Shown here in pieces: positions 35,530-43,726 of a stretch of DNA of 64,000 bases. Both the position numbers and the translations under genes were made by a program. Origin of the DNA: an uncultured Lachnospiraceae bacterium. GTDB taxonomy: Bacteria > Bacillota > Clostridia > Lachnospirales > Lachnospiraceae. Below the pieces are notes generated by a model, which was not told where the DNA came from, did no database searches, and saw only the letters and a program-made list of their open reading frames with translations. How positions within the stretch are numbered: the stretch's first letter is position 1; every line of letters begins with the position of its first letter. The stretch is from contig ONKG01000001.1 in the NCBI GenBank assembly GCA_900318375.1, positions 111,036-175,035 of the forward strand, in the 5' to 3' direction.

Positions 35530-35656
35530 GATGTATTTCCTGGTATATGATTTTCCTGCAATAAGATTTTCTGCGATAGGTTTTTCCTACAAATAGATTT
35601 TCCTACGATATGATTTTCCTGCAAATAGATTTTCTTCCGATAAGATTTTCTGCGAT
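35530..35656. repeat. 17-bp repeats (GATTTTCCTGCAATA type)
   Basis: About eight imperfect copies of a 16-17 bp unit, ATANGATTTTCCTGCNA. Confidence 0.75.
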
Positions 35657-35707
35657 CATAAAGACTAATAATTTTTCAGTAAAGAATTATGTTATCATAA
35701 AGGCACC

Positions 35708-35800
35708 AGCCATATTATCCATGACATAATTATCCATGACATAACTATCCATGACTTAATAATCCATGGCTTTATTATCCATTCCTTTATAATCCATGAC
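35708..35800. repeat. 15-bp repeats (TTATCCATGACATAA type)
   Basis: Six imperfect copies of a 15-bp unit directly upstream of the 726-aa gene. Three different tandem arrays thus fill the 1.1 kb between the two neighbouring genes. Confidence 0.8.
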
Positions 35801-35865
35801 GTAAATCATCCAAATAAATCATTCAAATCAGAAGAACGCATTTTTAAAGCGGAAAAAGAAAGGCT

Positions 35866-38046
35866 ATGCACAGAATGAGTACATATGACAGCAAGGGCTA
35901 TGCTCCCGATGAGAGAGAAGAAAATGTCGGCGGAACAGCAACAGACTGTCCGGATATGCCGTGTCCGGACATGCCGGAATTACAGAAAGCAGAATCCGAG
36001 GGAATAAATGAACCGAGCAGCATCAATTCTGATTTACAGGTTGAAATGCCGGAGTACGATCCCGACGAGCAGATGAGGCATGCCCTGGGTGACATGATGC
36101 ATTTGAGCACCCCGGTTCTGGACATGGTAAGAGTCATACTGACTTTACCGGCGTTTATAGTGGCAAAATTATTGCTGCATCCCATTTTCCTTTATTCTAT
36201 GGGAATGGCCGCTCTGGATAAGCTGATTGCCGGTCAGCTTGATATGGGTGAAGTAATGGATTTAGCTAATCTCTATATATTTCCTTTCGGCCTTGCTGCG
36301 GCAACAAATGGAGTCACAGGAGCAATAGAACACATTGAAAAAGAAGCTACAGAAAGCTCAATAAGGGAAGAACTGCTGAAAATTTTTAAGGATGAGGGAC
36401 TTACTATCCATTCCTATAACAGAGAGGGATCTATCCCTGATTATTTGATCGGCCATTCTCATCTGTTTAACGATTACAATGGTTCTGTGGGCGGGGATCT
36501 CATTAACATCCATTATCGGGGGCATGCAATTTCCTGCTGTAATATTGCATTAACACAGCCCCATACGCCTGCATTGGATCTGGATGCCCTTTTGGGCAGG
36601 AATTCCGGACAAAGCGCTCCTTCGAACAGGAATTCCGGGCAGAACACTTCTTCGGGCAGGAATTCCGGACAAAGCGCTCCTTCGAACGGGAATTCCGGGC
36701 AGGCTGCTGCAACTGCTTCTTCGGGCAGGAATTCCGAAACAGAAACCTATATTGACCAATATAAAGAGGATGATATCGAGGCAGCAGCTCGTTATTCGAT
36801 AAAAAAAGGACAGGATGTTGTTTTTTACGGAAGTGTTTTTATCTTTATGCCCGGTCCGGATATTGAAGGACGTATAAGCCTGGAAGCGGCTGAGCCCATA
36901 GAATATCTGCGAAATCTTAAAAGTATGGATGAGACAGATATTCTGACAAACCCGGAGAGGACACAGGATAAAAAAGACGTCTTTGATTTCAATCACAGGA
37001 TTCGTGAAGTAGGTATTGGGGATGCATCAGAGGCAGACAGAGTCTTTACACAGCGTATTAAAGATATGGTCCTTCAGCTGGAACTGGACATGCATGCGCC
37101 TGTAGAAGTCTATGCCGATAAAAACATGGTGTGTCTGACCATACAGAAAAAAGCCTTTGATTTTGACAATACTCATTTCTCTTCAGATATAGACCGGGAA
37201 TCCAGGAAAGAACTGGAAAATACACTGATTGTAAAAGTAAACAACTTCCGGAAGATCCTGGATATCATGATGGGCCCTGAAGAGGATGAGTATACTGAAT
37301 TGTTTGGCGTGACGACAGAACAAAGAAGTTCTGTATATACACCGATTATGAACCCGATTCGTCCGCGTGCCATTCCCAATGATGAAGAAATCTCGGCATA
37401 TATTGATGATCTTGTAGAGTATTCCCTGGAAGTGTATCATTTTTTCCTGCAGCGCTCCGCATATTTCCAAAGGGAATGTGCAGATTTGAAATGGCTGAGT
37501 AAGCGGTTTCTGACCAAACTGTATAGTAATGAAGTTCAGACAAAGTTTGAGGAACTAATCAGCACAGATTCCGGAAAAGAATTCGTTAATTCCCTGACAG
37601 AAATAATCACAGACCATTTCCGGGAATTGTGGAATGCGTCGGGTAATTATTCAGTTAAAAATATCAATCGTAAAATAAATCGAAATAACAGCGAGACAAT
37701 CAAGATAGATATAAGCGTGTATCCCCCCATCAGAGAATGGAATTCCAAAAAGGGCACAGACCGGCTTGCGGCTTTAATGAAAAAACATCTGGACCGTTTC
37801 AATCATTTCCAAAAAGTAATAAATGACGCAGAAGAGCAGAGAGCTTTTCTGGAAATCTTTAAAGAAAAGCTGAGTACTGCCTATGTCCTGAAGTACGATG
37901 TTGAGCACATATATACAATCACTATGTCATTGCTCAAAAATGATTGCTACGGTTTTGAGCCCAACGAATGGAGCGAATTTTACAAATGGTACCTCGGTCT
38001 TCTCAATAGCAATATGACAGTGAATGAAGAAAAATTCACCTTGTAA
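35866..38046 (+). CDS. Large protein with DUF3137-like domain and NSGQ repeats
   Basis: A 726-aa protein of unknown role. A polar N-terminus with CPDMP pairs (residues 28-37) precedes two hydrophobic segments (about 83-108 and 128-150). Residues about 185-330 have the layout of DUF3137 (PDYLIGHSHLFNDYNG, GGDLINIHYRGH, then FYGSVFIFMPGP), interrupted by a 48-residue insert of the 10-aa repeat NSGQSAPSNR (36594-36735, 30-bp DNA units). The C-terminal 350 residues are helical. GAAAGG precedes the ATG. No partner gene is evident. Confidence 0.75.
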   Translation: MHRMSTYDSKGYAPDEREENVGGTATDCPDMPCPDMPELQKAESEGINEPSSINSDLQVEMPEYDPDEQMRHALGDMMHLSTPVLDMVRVILTLPAFIVAKLLLHPIFLYSMGMAALDKLIAGQLDMGEVMDLANLYIFPFGLAAATNGVTGAIEHIEKEATESSIREELLKIFKDEGLTIHSYNREGSIPDYLIGHSHLFNDYNGSVGGDLINIHYRGHAISCCNIALTQPHTPALDLDALLGRNSGQSAPSNRNSGQNTSSGRNSGQSAPSNGNSGQAAATASSGRNSETETYIDQYKEDDIEAAARYSIKKGQDVVFYGSVFIFMPGPDIEGRISLEAAEPIEYLRNLKSMDETDILTNPERTQDKKDVFDFNHRIREVGIGDASEADRVFTQRIKDMVLQLELDMHAPVEVYADKNMVCLTIQKKAFDFDNTHFSSDIDRESRKELENTLIVKVNNFRKILDIMMGPEEDEYTELFGVTTEQRSSVYTPIMNPIRPRAIPNDEEISAYIDDLVEYSLEVYHFFLQRSAYFQRECADLKWLSKRFLTKLYSNEVQTKFEELISTDSGKEFVNSLTEIITDHFRELWNASGNYSVKNINRKINRNNSETIKIDISVYPPIREWNSKKGTDRLAALMKKHLDRFNHFQKVINDAEEQRAFLEIFKEKLSTAYVLKYDVEHIYTITMSLLKNDCYGFEPNEWSEFYKWYLGLLNSNMTVNEEKFTL

Positions 38047-38077
38047 TCCCATGTAAAATCCCTCAATTGCCGGCACT

Positions 38078-38200
38078 TAAAAACGCGTATAGACAACGAA
38101 CAAGAGAGCCCTAAGTTCGTTATCTATACGCGTGATTTATCTGTCTTCCTTCAGGGTGAGAATATATCTATATCGTTTTTATCTTTCGCTGTACCCATGA
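38078..38200 (-). terminator. Cassette half-copy acting as terminator
   Basis: ACGCGTATAG...CTATACGCGT (38083-38133) with T4 on the minus strand, preceded by CTGAAGGAAGACAG of the cassette. It would end the minus-strand C-type lectin/OmpA gene and may also stop plus-strand transcripts of the 726-aa gene, since the stem is symmetric. Confidence 0.65.
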
Positions 38201-38211
38201 ATGGATTCATG

Positions 38212-38247
38212 AATGTACCCATTAATGGATCCATTCATGGGTACATT
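38212..38247. other. 36-bp palindrome
   Basis: AATGTACCCAT...ATGGGTACATT around a GGATCC centre, with one mismatched pair. A second, partial arm (GTACCCATGAATGG) lies immediately left (38191-38204). Confidence 0.7.
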
Positions 38248-38297
38248 AAAATGTCAGGACAAATGAACCGGATTATTACGATAGGATACTTTTGTCT

Positions 38298-39335
38298 TTA
38301 TTTCATAAAGAACACAAATACAACTCTTCTGGATAAGGCTTTGTCCTCAGCATTATTCTCATCGAGAATCGGAAAGTCGCTGGCGCAGCCTGTAATTTTG
38401 AAAAGTTTCTCATATTTCTCAGTAACAGCTGTATCATTCTTGACGCTTTCCAGGCATTCCGTTCGGACTGCCTCTGCGCGTTTCTCGGACAACTCTACAT
38501 TGTGCTCATAAGTGCCATCAGAATCTGTATGCCCCTGTATATTAATTGAACCGATTCCGTCCAGGATTTTTTCATCCTCAAGGACCTTATTCAGTGCAGT
38601 CATAAACTTGCTGATTTCCTGCTGCCCCTGCTCTTTTACCTCATAACTGTCCTGATCAAACAGGATCGCGCTGTCCAGTGTAATCGTACCGTTGTCCTTG
38701 TCAATCTTGACTTCGACGCCTTCATCCTTGAGGGCCTTTTCCAGAGCATCAAAAGTACTCTTTAAATTCCCGGCACGCTGCGGGTCAATGGAATCCCATT
38801 CACAGATATATCCCATATCACTCAGGCTGTGGTCACGATCCCCGCTGCTATTCATATCGTTCCATGTTCCGAAAGCATTACTCCATTCATCATATTGTGA
38901 ATACTGCATATCCCGGTTGGGTATCATGACCGAATCTTCCCAGTTATTCCAGTTATCAGGCTGGTCTACGCTCCAGTTCGTGTATGTCAGAGGATCCCCA
39001 TTGACCCATTTGAAGACTCCTTCCGTCTCTGCATCAGTGAGCCCGATCCAATAGTAAGGGAAATCACAGCCGGCAACAATCGTCTGAATAAACTTCTGCT
39101 CCTCCTCATCATTGATGCAGATCAGATGCCCGCCGCGTTTTTCGCAGGCTTCTTTGGCATCGTCCCAGGATATACCTTCTTCAAAAATAGCATATGCATG
39201 TCCATTATAATTGACTATATCGCTTGTATTTTCTGTGTCTGCTTCCTCAGCCCGGGCACCCACCTTAAACGATTGCACAGCAAGCAGTGTCAATATCATA
39301 CAGACTACTATTTTTGAGATACATTTCTTCTTCAT
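38298..39335 (-). CDS. Secreted C-type lectin-like / OmpA-like fusion
   Basis: 345 aa from the ATG at 39335 (GAGGAG 6 nt upstream). A signal peptide (MKKKCISKIVVCMILTLL) is followed by a C-type lectin-like domain (about 40-180: ISWDDAKEACEKRGGHLICI, YYWIGLTD, DMGYICEWD). The C-terminal OmpA/MotB domain (about 215-345) has FDQDSYEVKEQG, GHTDSDGTYEHN and LSEKRAEAV, the peptidoglycan-binding pattern. It probably holds a ligand-binding lectin fold on the cell wall. OmpA-type domains on a lectin in a Gram-positive are unusual. Confidence 0.85.
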   Translation of the reverse strand: MKKKCISKIVVCMILTLLAVQSFKVGARAEEADTENTSDIVNYNGHAYAIFEEGISWDDAKEACEKRGGHLICINDEEEQKFIQTIVAGCDFPYYWIGLTDAETEGVFKWVNGDPLTYTNWSVDQPDNWNNWEDSVMIPNRDMQYSQYDEWSNAFGTWNDMNSSGDRDHSLSDMGYICEWDSIDPQRAGNLKSTFDALEKALKDEGVEVKIDKDNGTITLDSAILFDQDSYEVKEQGQQEISKFMTALNKVLEDEKILDGIGSINIQGHTDSDGTYEHNVELSEKRAEAVRTECLESVKNDTAVTEKYEKLFKITGCASDFPILDENNAEDKALSRRVVFVFFMK

Positions 39336-39521
39336 TTTTCTCTCCTCACTTGATGTCTTCAGATCCACCTTATTGCCCCTGCCGGGATTCCGCTGACAAG
39401 GGTATAAATCAGAGTTTCGCTGTCCTCAACTCCTATCATCATATGATAGTCTTCAGAATCCTGATATATATCCGAGATCTTTCGTGATTTTGTCAAACCC
39501 TTCCGGCGTCAAGAATCTTCT

Positions 39522-39923
39522 TCAGTAAAATATGGGGTGTCTCATCTCATATCCTGCATCCGCCAGGACCTTCAAAGCCTTCTCAAAGTTTTTTTCTTTT
39601 GTGAGGATATAATCCGTGTTATAGGTCGAAATGGCGAAGATTCCAATTGAGTTTTCTGCCAGTATCTTTGAGATCTTTGCAAGGATGCCGATGAGGGAGA
39701 AGTCCAGTTCACCGCATATGCGGAAGGCTTTCCAGTGATCGTCCCGGGCAAGGGTGATATCAGGGACCTGGTCTGTCGGGCAGACAAGGGATTTCTCTTC
39801 ATCCGTCCTTCCGGTAAAAACGAATGGCTGGTCAATTTCTATTCCTGAATAATCTGCCACTTTGCACACGGAGAATGAGATGTTAAGGGGTTCCAAAGTG
39901 ACAGCGGTTTTGTTCTCGTTCAT
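39522..39923 (-). CDS. ACT-domain protein
   Basis: A 133-aa protein with a CASTOR/ACT_7-like arrangement: an N-terminal sub-domain (LEPLNISFSVCKVADYSGI) and a C-terminal ACT fold (CGELDFSLIGILAKISKILA, IGIFAISTYNTDYILTKE). Members of this group bind amino acids as regulators. AAGG lies about 9 nt before the ATG. It stands alone. Confidence 0.85.
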   Translation of the reverse strand: MNENKTAVTLEPLNISFSVCKVADYSGIEIDQPFVFTGRTDEEKSLVCPTDQVPDITLARDDHWKAFRICGELDFSLIGILAKISKILAENSIGIFAISTYNTDYILTKEKNFEKALKVLADAGYEMRHPIFY

Positions 39924-40065
39924 AATAAACGCCTTTTATAAACACCTTTTATCTATATAAACTCATCTTTCTTCATAATAGCAATTCCCGCACTGCTCCA
40001 GGATTATTCCAATCTGTGCTCTGCTCTTCATATCAAGCAATTCGTTCTATTGTGCATATAGAAAA

Positions 40066-41307
40066 CTAATAAAGCCCCAGATCAGTGACGCAGATACCCG
40101 GAATCCAATCGCCTTTATAATACAAACCTCCGGAAACTTCAATTTTAATGAACTCTGCGCCGGATACATCAGCACTGAACTCAATAGGCGAATCCTTACT
40201 GTCAAGTGTGATTTCTTTCTTCAATTCATCATTAACATATATCTTTACACAAGCCTCTTGTTTAAAGTCTTTTCCGGCCGAATCCGAAGGTACATAGGCC
40301 GTACCTTTCAGTGTTGAGTATTCATCATCTATCTGGAATTCAGCAAATCCTGTCTTATCACCATTTGCAATGACATCTCCCCTATAATATTTATTTCCAT
40401 CTATATCAGAAAGATAATCTATAATCTGGCTGCTGAACAAAGATTTACTATCATAAAGGGGTAAATCTGTAAGGTACAATTTGGGAAGAGACGGATCCTT
40501 TGTAATTGATGCATCACTTTCTGTCGACAGGATCAGATTTCCTGCGCAGATACAAGGAATCAATCCGGTCCCGTCGCCTTTATACCACCCGCCTTGCATA
40601 TGGATCTCAAGGAAACGTACGTCTTCGACATTAATAGCAAAATCAACCGGCTTATCTTTTCCTTCTATAGCAGGCGCTGTATATAATAACTGATTATCAC
40701 CATAAATGCGGAACATCGACCTGGACTTAAATTGCTTATTTCTCGATTCGTAGGGAACATATAAAGTTCCTTTCAGCGTTTTATACTTTCCGGTCAAGGC
40801 ATATTCAACAAAACCTCTCCCGCTGGAAAAGCCATCGCTTCTAGGATAAATATTAAGCCCTTGACTATATATATCACCTCTATTGTCTTTTTCACAATAT
40901 TTATCGACTTTGATAAACTTGTTAATTTCAGTCTGTTTTAATGATGTAAGATAGGTTTCAGCCGGCTTTCCATCTTCTATGTCTTCCTGATCATCAGAAT
41001 TTATCGTTGTATCAGAAACAGCTGTGTGCGCGTCATCGTTTCCATCAGAAAGGTGATCAGCTTCTTTTTTTTGCGGGTCATTATCATCAGAAACTGAATG
41101 TGTTTTTTCAGACGCAGATATAGTTGATGCAGATGCATTGGTGTGAAGCCATAATTCACCGGCATTTTTTGAAAACAGATAAGTCATGATCAAAAGTATG
41201 ACACCTGCAAATGCTAATATTAAGGGATTATCTGCTCTTGATTTTTTTATTGCATAAAGAATAAAGATCATCACCAGTAATAATGCTGCAGTTATTACAT
41301 TCCACAT
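40066..41307 (-). CDS. Membrane-anchored protein with two NPCBM-like domains
   Basis: 413 aa. Two hydrophobic segments at the N-terminus (3-20, 28-47) are followed by a polar Ser/Asp linker and two copies of an NPCBM/NEW2-like carbohydrate-binding domain (about 145-260 and 300-413). Each has the order KTLKGTLYVPYES / STLKGTAYVPSDS, a strand with IYGDNQLLYT / IYVNDELKKE, and FLEIHMQGG / FIKIEVSGG. GGGAGG precedes the ATG. It is probably exposed on the cell surface and binds glycans; no enzyme domain is seen. Confidence 0.8.
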   Translation of the reverse strand: MWNVITAALLLVMIFILYAIKKSRADNPLILAFAGVILLIMTYLFSKNAGELWLHTNASASTISASEKTHSVSDDNDPQKKEADHLSDGNDDAHTAVSDTTINSDDQEDIEDGKPAETYLTSLKQTEINKFIKVDKYCEKDNRGDIYSQGLNIYPRSDGFSSGRGFVEYALTGKYKTLKGTLYVPYESRNKQFKSRSMFRIYGDNQLLYTAPAIEGKDKPVDFAINVEDVRFLEIHMQGGWYKGDGTGLIPCICAGNLILSTESDASITKDPSLPKLYLTDLPLYDSKSLFSSQIIDYLSDIDGNKYYRGDVIANGDKTGFAEFQIDDEYSTLKGTAYVPSDSAGKDFKQEACVKIYVNDELKKEITLDSKDSPIEFSADVSGAEFIKIEVSGGLYYKGDWIPGICVTDLGLY

Positions 41308-41572
41308 CTTTCTTTCCTCCCGCTTTGATTATTGCCAACTCTGCCTATGTTTCTTCTTGTAATATGTTTCTTCTTGTATTTTCTTCTTGTAAATGGTAAA
41401 GCTCCGTTCCGTTTACTGCAGATACTATGTCAGATCCACGCCCTCTTTCCGGGCGATTTCAGTTTCTTTCATATCTGCCAGCTTACACGTACTATAGTAA
41501 ATCAATCCCCTGAGCAGGGTCAAGAGACAGAAGGGACGGTCCTTTGAATCAATTCCCAGCACGCTATTCCCG
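41308..41572. other. Intergenic region with repeats
   Basis: TTTCTTCTTGTA occurs three times (41349-41394), just upstream of the NPCBM gene. A GGGACGGTCCTTT fragment of the dispersed element lies at 41533. A minus-strand frame (ADMKETEIARKEGVDLT) looks gene-like at its end but lacks a supported start. Confidence 0.35.
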
Positions 41573-41606
41573 AAAAAGGACAGGAGGCTATCAAAGCCTC
41601 CTGTCC
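41573..41606 (-). terminator. Terminator of the Rpn gene
   Basis: GGACAGGAGGCT...AGCCTCCTGTCC is a perfect 12-bp stem followed on the minus strand by TTTTT, 22 bp past the Rpn stop. Confidence 0.85.
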
Positions 41607-41627
41607 GGGTGTCTCTCGACTTTTTCA

Positions 41628-42623
41628 TTATCTTCCCATAATTGACTCAAGAATCTTCTGCGAATCATAATCCGGAGCTGCGGCTTTCACAGCCTCCCAC
41701 ACCGGACGGAGTGAATCCGCATCCGTTTCCATAGCCTCGGCTATTTGGGGCAAATCAATTCCTTTTTGGACCTTCTTCTTTATTGTTTCTATCTGGACCA
41801 TAAGCAGACCTTCTCGACGTCCTTCTTCGCGTCCCTCTTCGCGTCCTTTTATTCTTTCATTGAGGAGTGTCATTTTCCAGTCCATATACTCTCTCCTCCA
41901 CTCGGCATTCTGCCTTGCAATAATGACCTGATCCTGTACACGATTGGCAAATGAACCTGCAGGGCAGGTTGTGCTTCCTTTGACCAGATTCAGGAAGTCT
42001 TTTAATTCCCTTGAAATATCTCCTCTGCTTCCGGCGGCATTCAGGACCACCCTGGTCACACCATCCTCTAAAGACAGCTGATTGTTCTCCAGGCAAAGGC
42101 TTTGAAAGGTATAGCGCAGCCTTTTTTCTCCGAAAGGGTCAAACGGCGTGATAAAGACTACGACAGTATCCGACAGTTCACTGTAGCCTATGCCGGTTCC
42201 AAGGAGCGTCTGGTCGATTGCTCCGGTATAGTATCTCATCCGCCTGGCAATATTGTGCTCATCCTGAAGCTGCATCTCAACATCAAAAGTCCGTCCCTGA
42301 TCATCCCTGGCAGAAACATCGAGTCGTACACCATGGGCGTCTATTGAAAGTTTGATATCAACTTCTTTTCTGACATCCCTAATCGACTGTATGTGCAGTT
42401 CCGGCAGTGAGATCTGGAGCAGTTCCAGCAAAAGGTCCGGGTTGGAGGACATCACCTTTCCGAAGATGAAAGCGTTTCCAATCCCCGCCTGGGACCATTC
42501 TTTACTCACATCCGCATCCGGTGAACCGTGCACACCGGAAAGACCATCCTCCCGGATGATCCCCTGCCCTAAACCGTCTTTTCCCCTGAAAGAAACAGAC
42601 CGATTCCTGCTTACGTTTGTCAT
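41628..42623 (-). CDS. Rpn family recombination-promoting nuclease / putative transposase
   Basis: 331 aa from the ATG at 42623 (GGAGGTG 4 nt upstream). PD-(D/E)XK-type core: LSIDAHGVRLDVSARDDQGR, then FDVEMQLQDE with RMRYYTGAIDQ, the Rpn pattern. The tail has the characteristic REEGREEGRREG stretch. Rpn proteins nick DNA and promote RecA-independent recombination in E. coli. The gene is intact, unlike the remnant at 23.8-24.1 kb. It is closed by its own terminator. Confidence 0.88.
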   Translation of the reverse strand: MTNVSRNRSVSFRGKDGLGQGIIREDGLSGVHGSPDADVSKEWSQAGIGNAFIFGKVMSSNPDLLLELLQISLPELHIQSIRDVRKEVDIKLSIDAHGVRLDVSARDDQGRTFDVEMQLQDEHNIARRMRYYTGAIDQTLLGTGIGYSELSDTVVVFITPFDPFGEKRLRYTFQSLCLENNQLSLEDGVTRVVLNAAGSRGDISRELKDFLNLVKGSTTCPAGSFANRVQDQVIIARQNAEWRREYMDWKMTLLNERIKGREEGREEGRREGLLMVQIETIKKKVQKGIDLPQIAEAMETDADSLRPVWEAVKAAAPDYDSQKILESIMGR

Positions 42624-42652
42624 TGCGCACCTCCGTATAAAGTTAAAACAGA

Positions 42653-42705
42653 GGGGCTCCGGCGCGGACAGGTCATAATGCCTGTACACAGTCCGCCGGA
42701 GCCCC
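42653..42705. other. 12-bp-stem inverted repeat upstream of rpn
   Basis: GGGGCTCCGGCG and CGCCGGAGCCCC pair around an inner GACAGG...CCTGT stem, giving a cruciform-like structure of 53 bp in the leader of the Rpn gene. Structured palindromes next to Rpn genes may be nuclease targets or transcriptional barriers; this is a guess. Confidence 0.6.
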
Positions 42706-42857
42706 ATGGAACAATAGGACCCGGCGGCACTGCATGCAGCGCCGTTTCTGACAAAGCAGTAACATGAGAATCACAGCGAATTCCCGTGAACAGCCTTGGA
42801 ATACAAATATTTTAACAGGAGAGACAGACAGGCGCAAGGTGTTGCAGACAGGAGGGC

Positions 42858-42980
42858 AGGGACAGAAGGGGACGGTCCTTTTGTTTCCGTCCCCCTGACT
42901 CATGAGTCAGAGAGCAGGAACAAAAGGTCCATCCCTTTGACCTTGCCCTGATCATGGAAACAAAAGGACCTTCCCATTAA
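42858..42980. repeat. Dispersed GGGACGGTCC element
   Basis: AGGGGACGGTCCTTTTG, TTTCCGTCCCCCTGACTCAT and GAGTCA, CAGGAACAAAAGG and CAAAAGGACCTTCCC follow each other. The same order recurs at 48689-48812. Single parts lie at 51146-51172 and 52757-52790. The hairpin GGGGACGG / CCGTCCCC is central. Confidence 0.8.
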
Positions 42981-42990
42981 TCACCTATGA

Positions 42991-43407
42991 TCATGCGGTC
43001 AGATATTTTACGACTTTCGGGCAGTCCTCCTCCTCAAGGCTTACCAGTGCTCCGTCTTCATTGATCCTGCAGGCGATGCAGCGGCTATAGAGGACGATTC
43101 CCTTTTCGGGAATTACAGCACTTGGATTGAATCTGTCTTTGCGCTTATACACCTCCTGAATAAAATGCTGGAGTTCTTTCAGATGTTCTTCTTCCTGGTA
43201 CTTGTTGTAGACGAGTACCAGGTTTTCTGTATCCGGTATCCTGATGATGGTCCGGTCAATCTTTTCCTGATCACGTGTTTTATCAAACAATTCTGCATCG
43301 ATATAGCCAAGCATAGTGGCATCAAGATTGTCCGGATCGATGAATGTCACAGTTCTGTTCCCATAGAAATGCTGTATTAAAATTGCCATCTCGTCATTCT
43401 TTTTCAT
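42991..43407 (-). CDS. Conserved protein of unknown function
   Basis: A 138-aa soluble protein (MKKNDEMAILIQHFYGNRTV). It has alternating strands and helices and one SRCIACRIN segment with two cysteines. No family is recognised. GAGGAGGT lies 8 nt before the ATG, which supports it as a real gene. Confidence 0.7.
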   Translation of the reverse strand: MKKNDEMAILIQHFYGNRTVTFIDPDNLDATMLGYIDAELFDKTRDQEKIDRTIIRIPDTENLVLVYNKYQEEEHLKELQHFIQEVYKRKDRFNPSAVIPEKGIVLYSRCIACRINEDGALVSLEEEDCPKVVKYLTA

Positions 43408-43509
43408 ATTGATTACCTCCTCTGCAGGTGCAATATTTATGTTCTGATTGCAGTTTATCTGAGGGAGATAATTCCTGCCACTACTGCCGGTAGCAATTTC
43501 ATGGACATC

Positions 43510-43630
43510 TCATTTTTTAGTGCTTCGCTCAATGAATGCGGAATGCCGCGGGGACTGCGGACCGCGAAAATATCCGGTCTGCTGTACAAGCAGATCTGCA
43601 AGTATGGGATCACCCGTTTTCACGTTTCCT
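43510..43630 (-). pseudogene. Deleted copy of the YjbR-type gene
   Basis: The segment TGCTTCGCTCAATGAATG with GCCGCGGGGACtGCGGAC matches the 3' end of the gene at 51894-52646. It is joined directly to AGATCTGCAAGTATGGGATC, which matches that gene's internal region near 52420. A paralogue with most of its middle deleted is the best reading. Confidence 0.7.
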
Positions 43631-43726
43631 TGTCAGCGCAGATTTTCAGATAGGCTTGTTTCCTTGCCAGCGCAGATCTTCAGATAGGCTTGTTTCCTTG
43701 TCAGCACAGATCTTCAGATAGGCTTC
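43625..43726. repeat. 34-bp tandem repeat at the 3' end of the WYL gene
   Basis: Three 34-bp units (43625, 43659, 43693) of TTTCCTTG-T/C-CAGCGCAGATC-type. On the minus strand they carry the end of the WYL gene. As 34 is not a multiple of 3, the second copy is read in a new frame (LSEDLRWQGNKP) and the third supplies the stop. Confidence 0.9.

Noticed and set aside
35136-35624. A 162-aa minus-strand frame rich in Arg/Lys
   Set aside because: It runs through the 52-bp tandem array and is open only because of the repeat. No RBS and no protein-like conservation.
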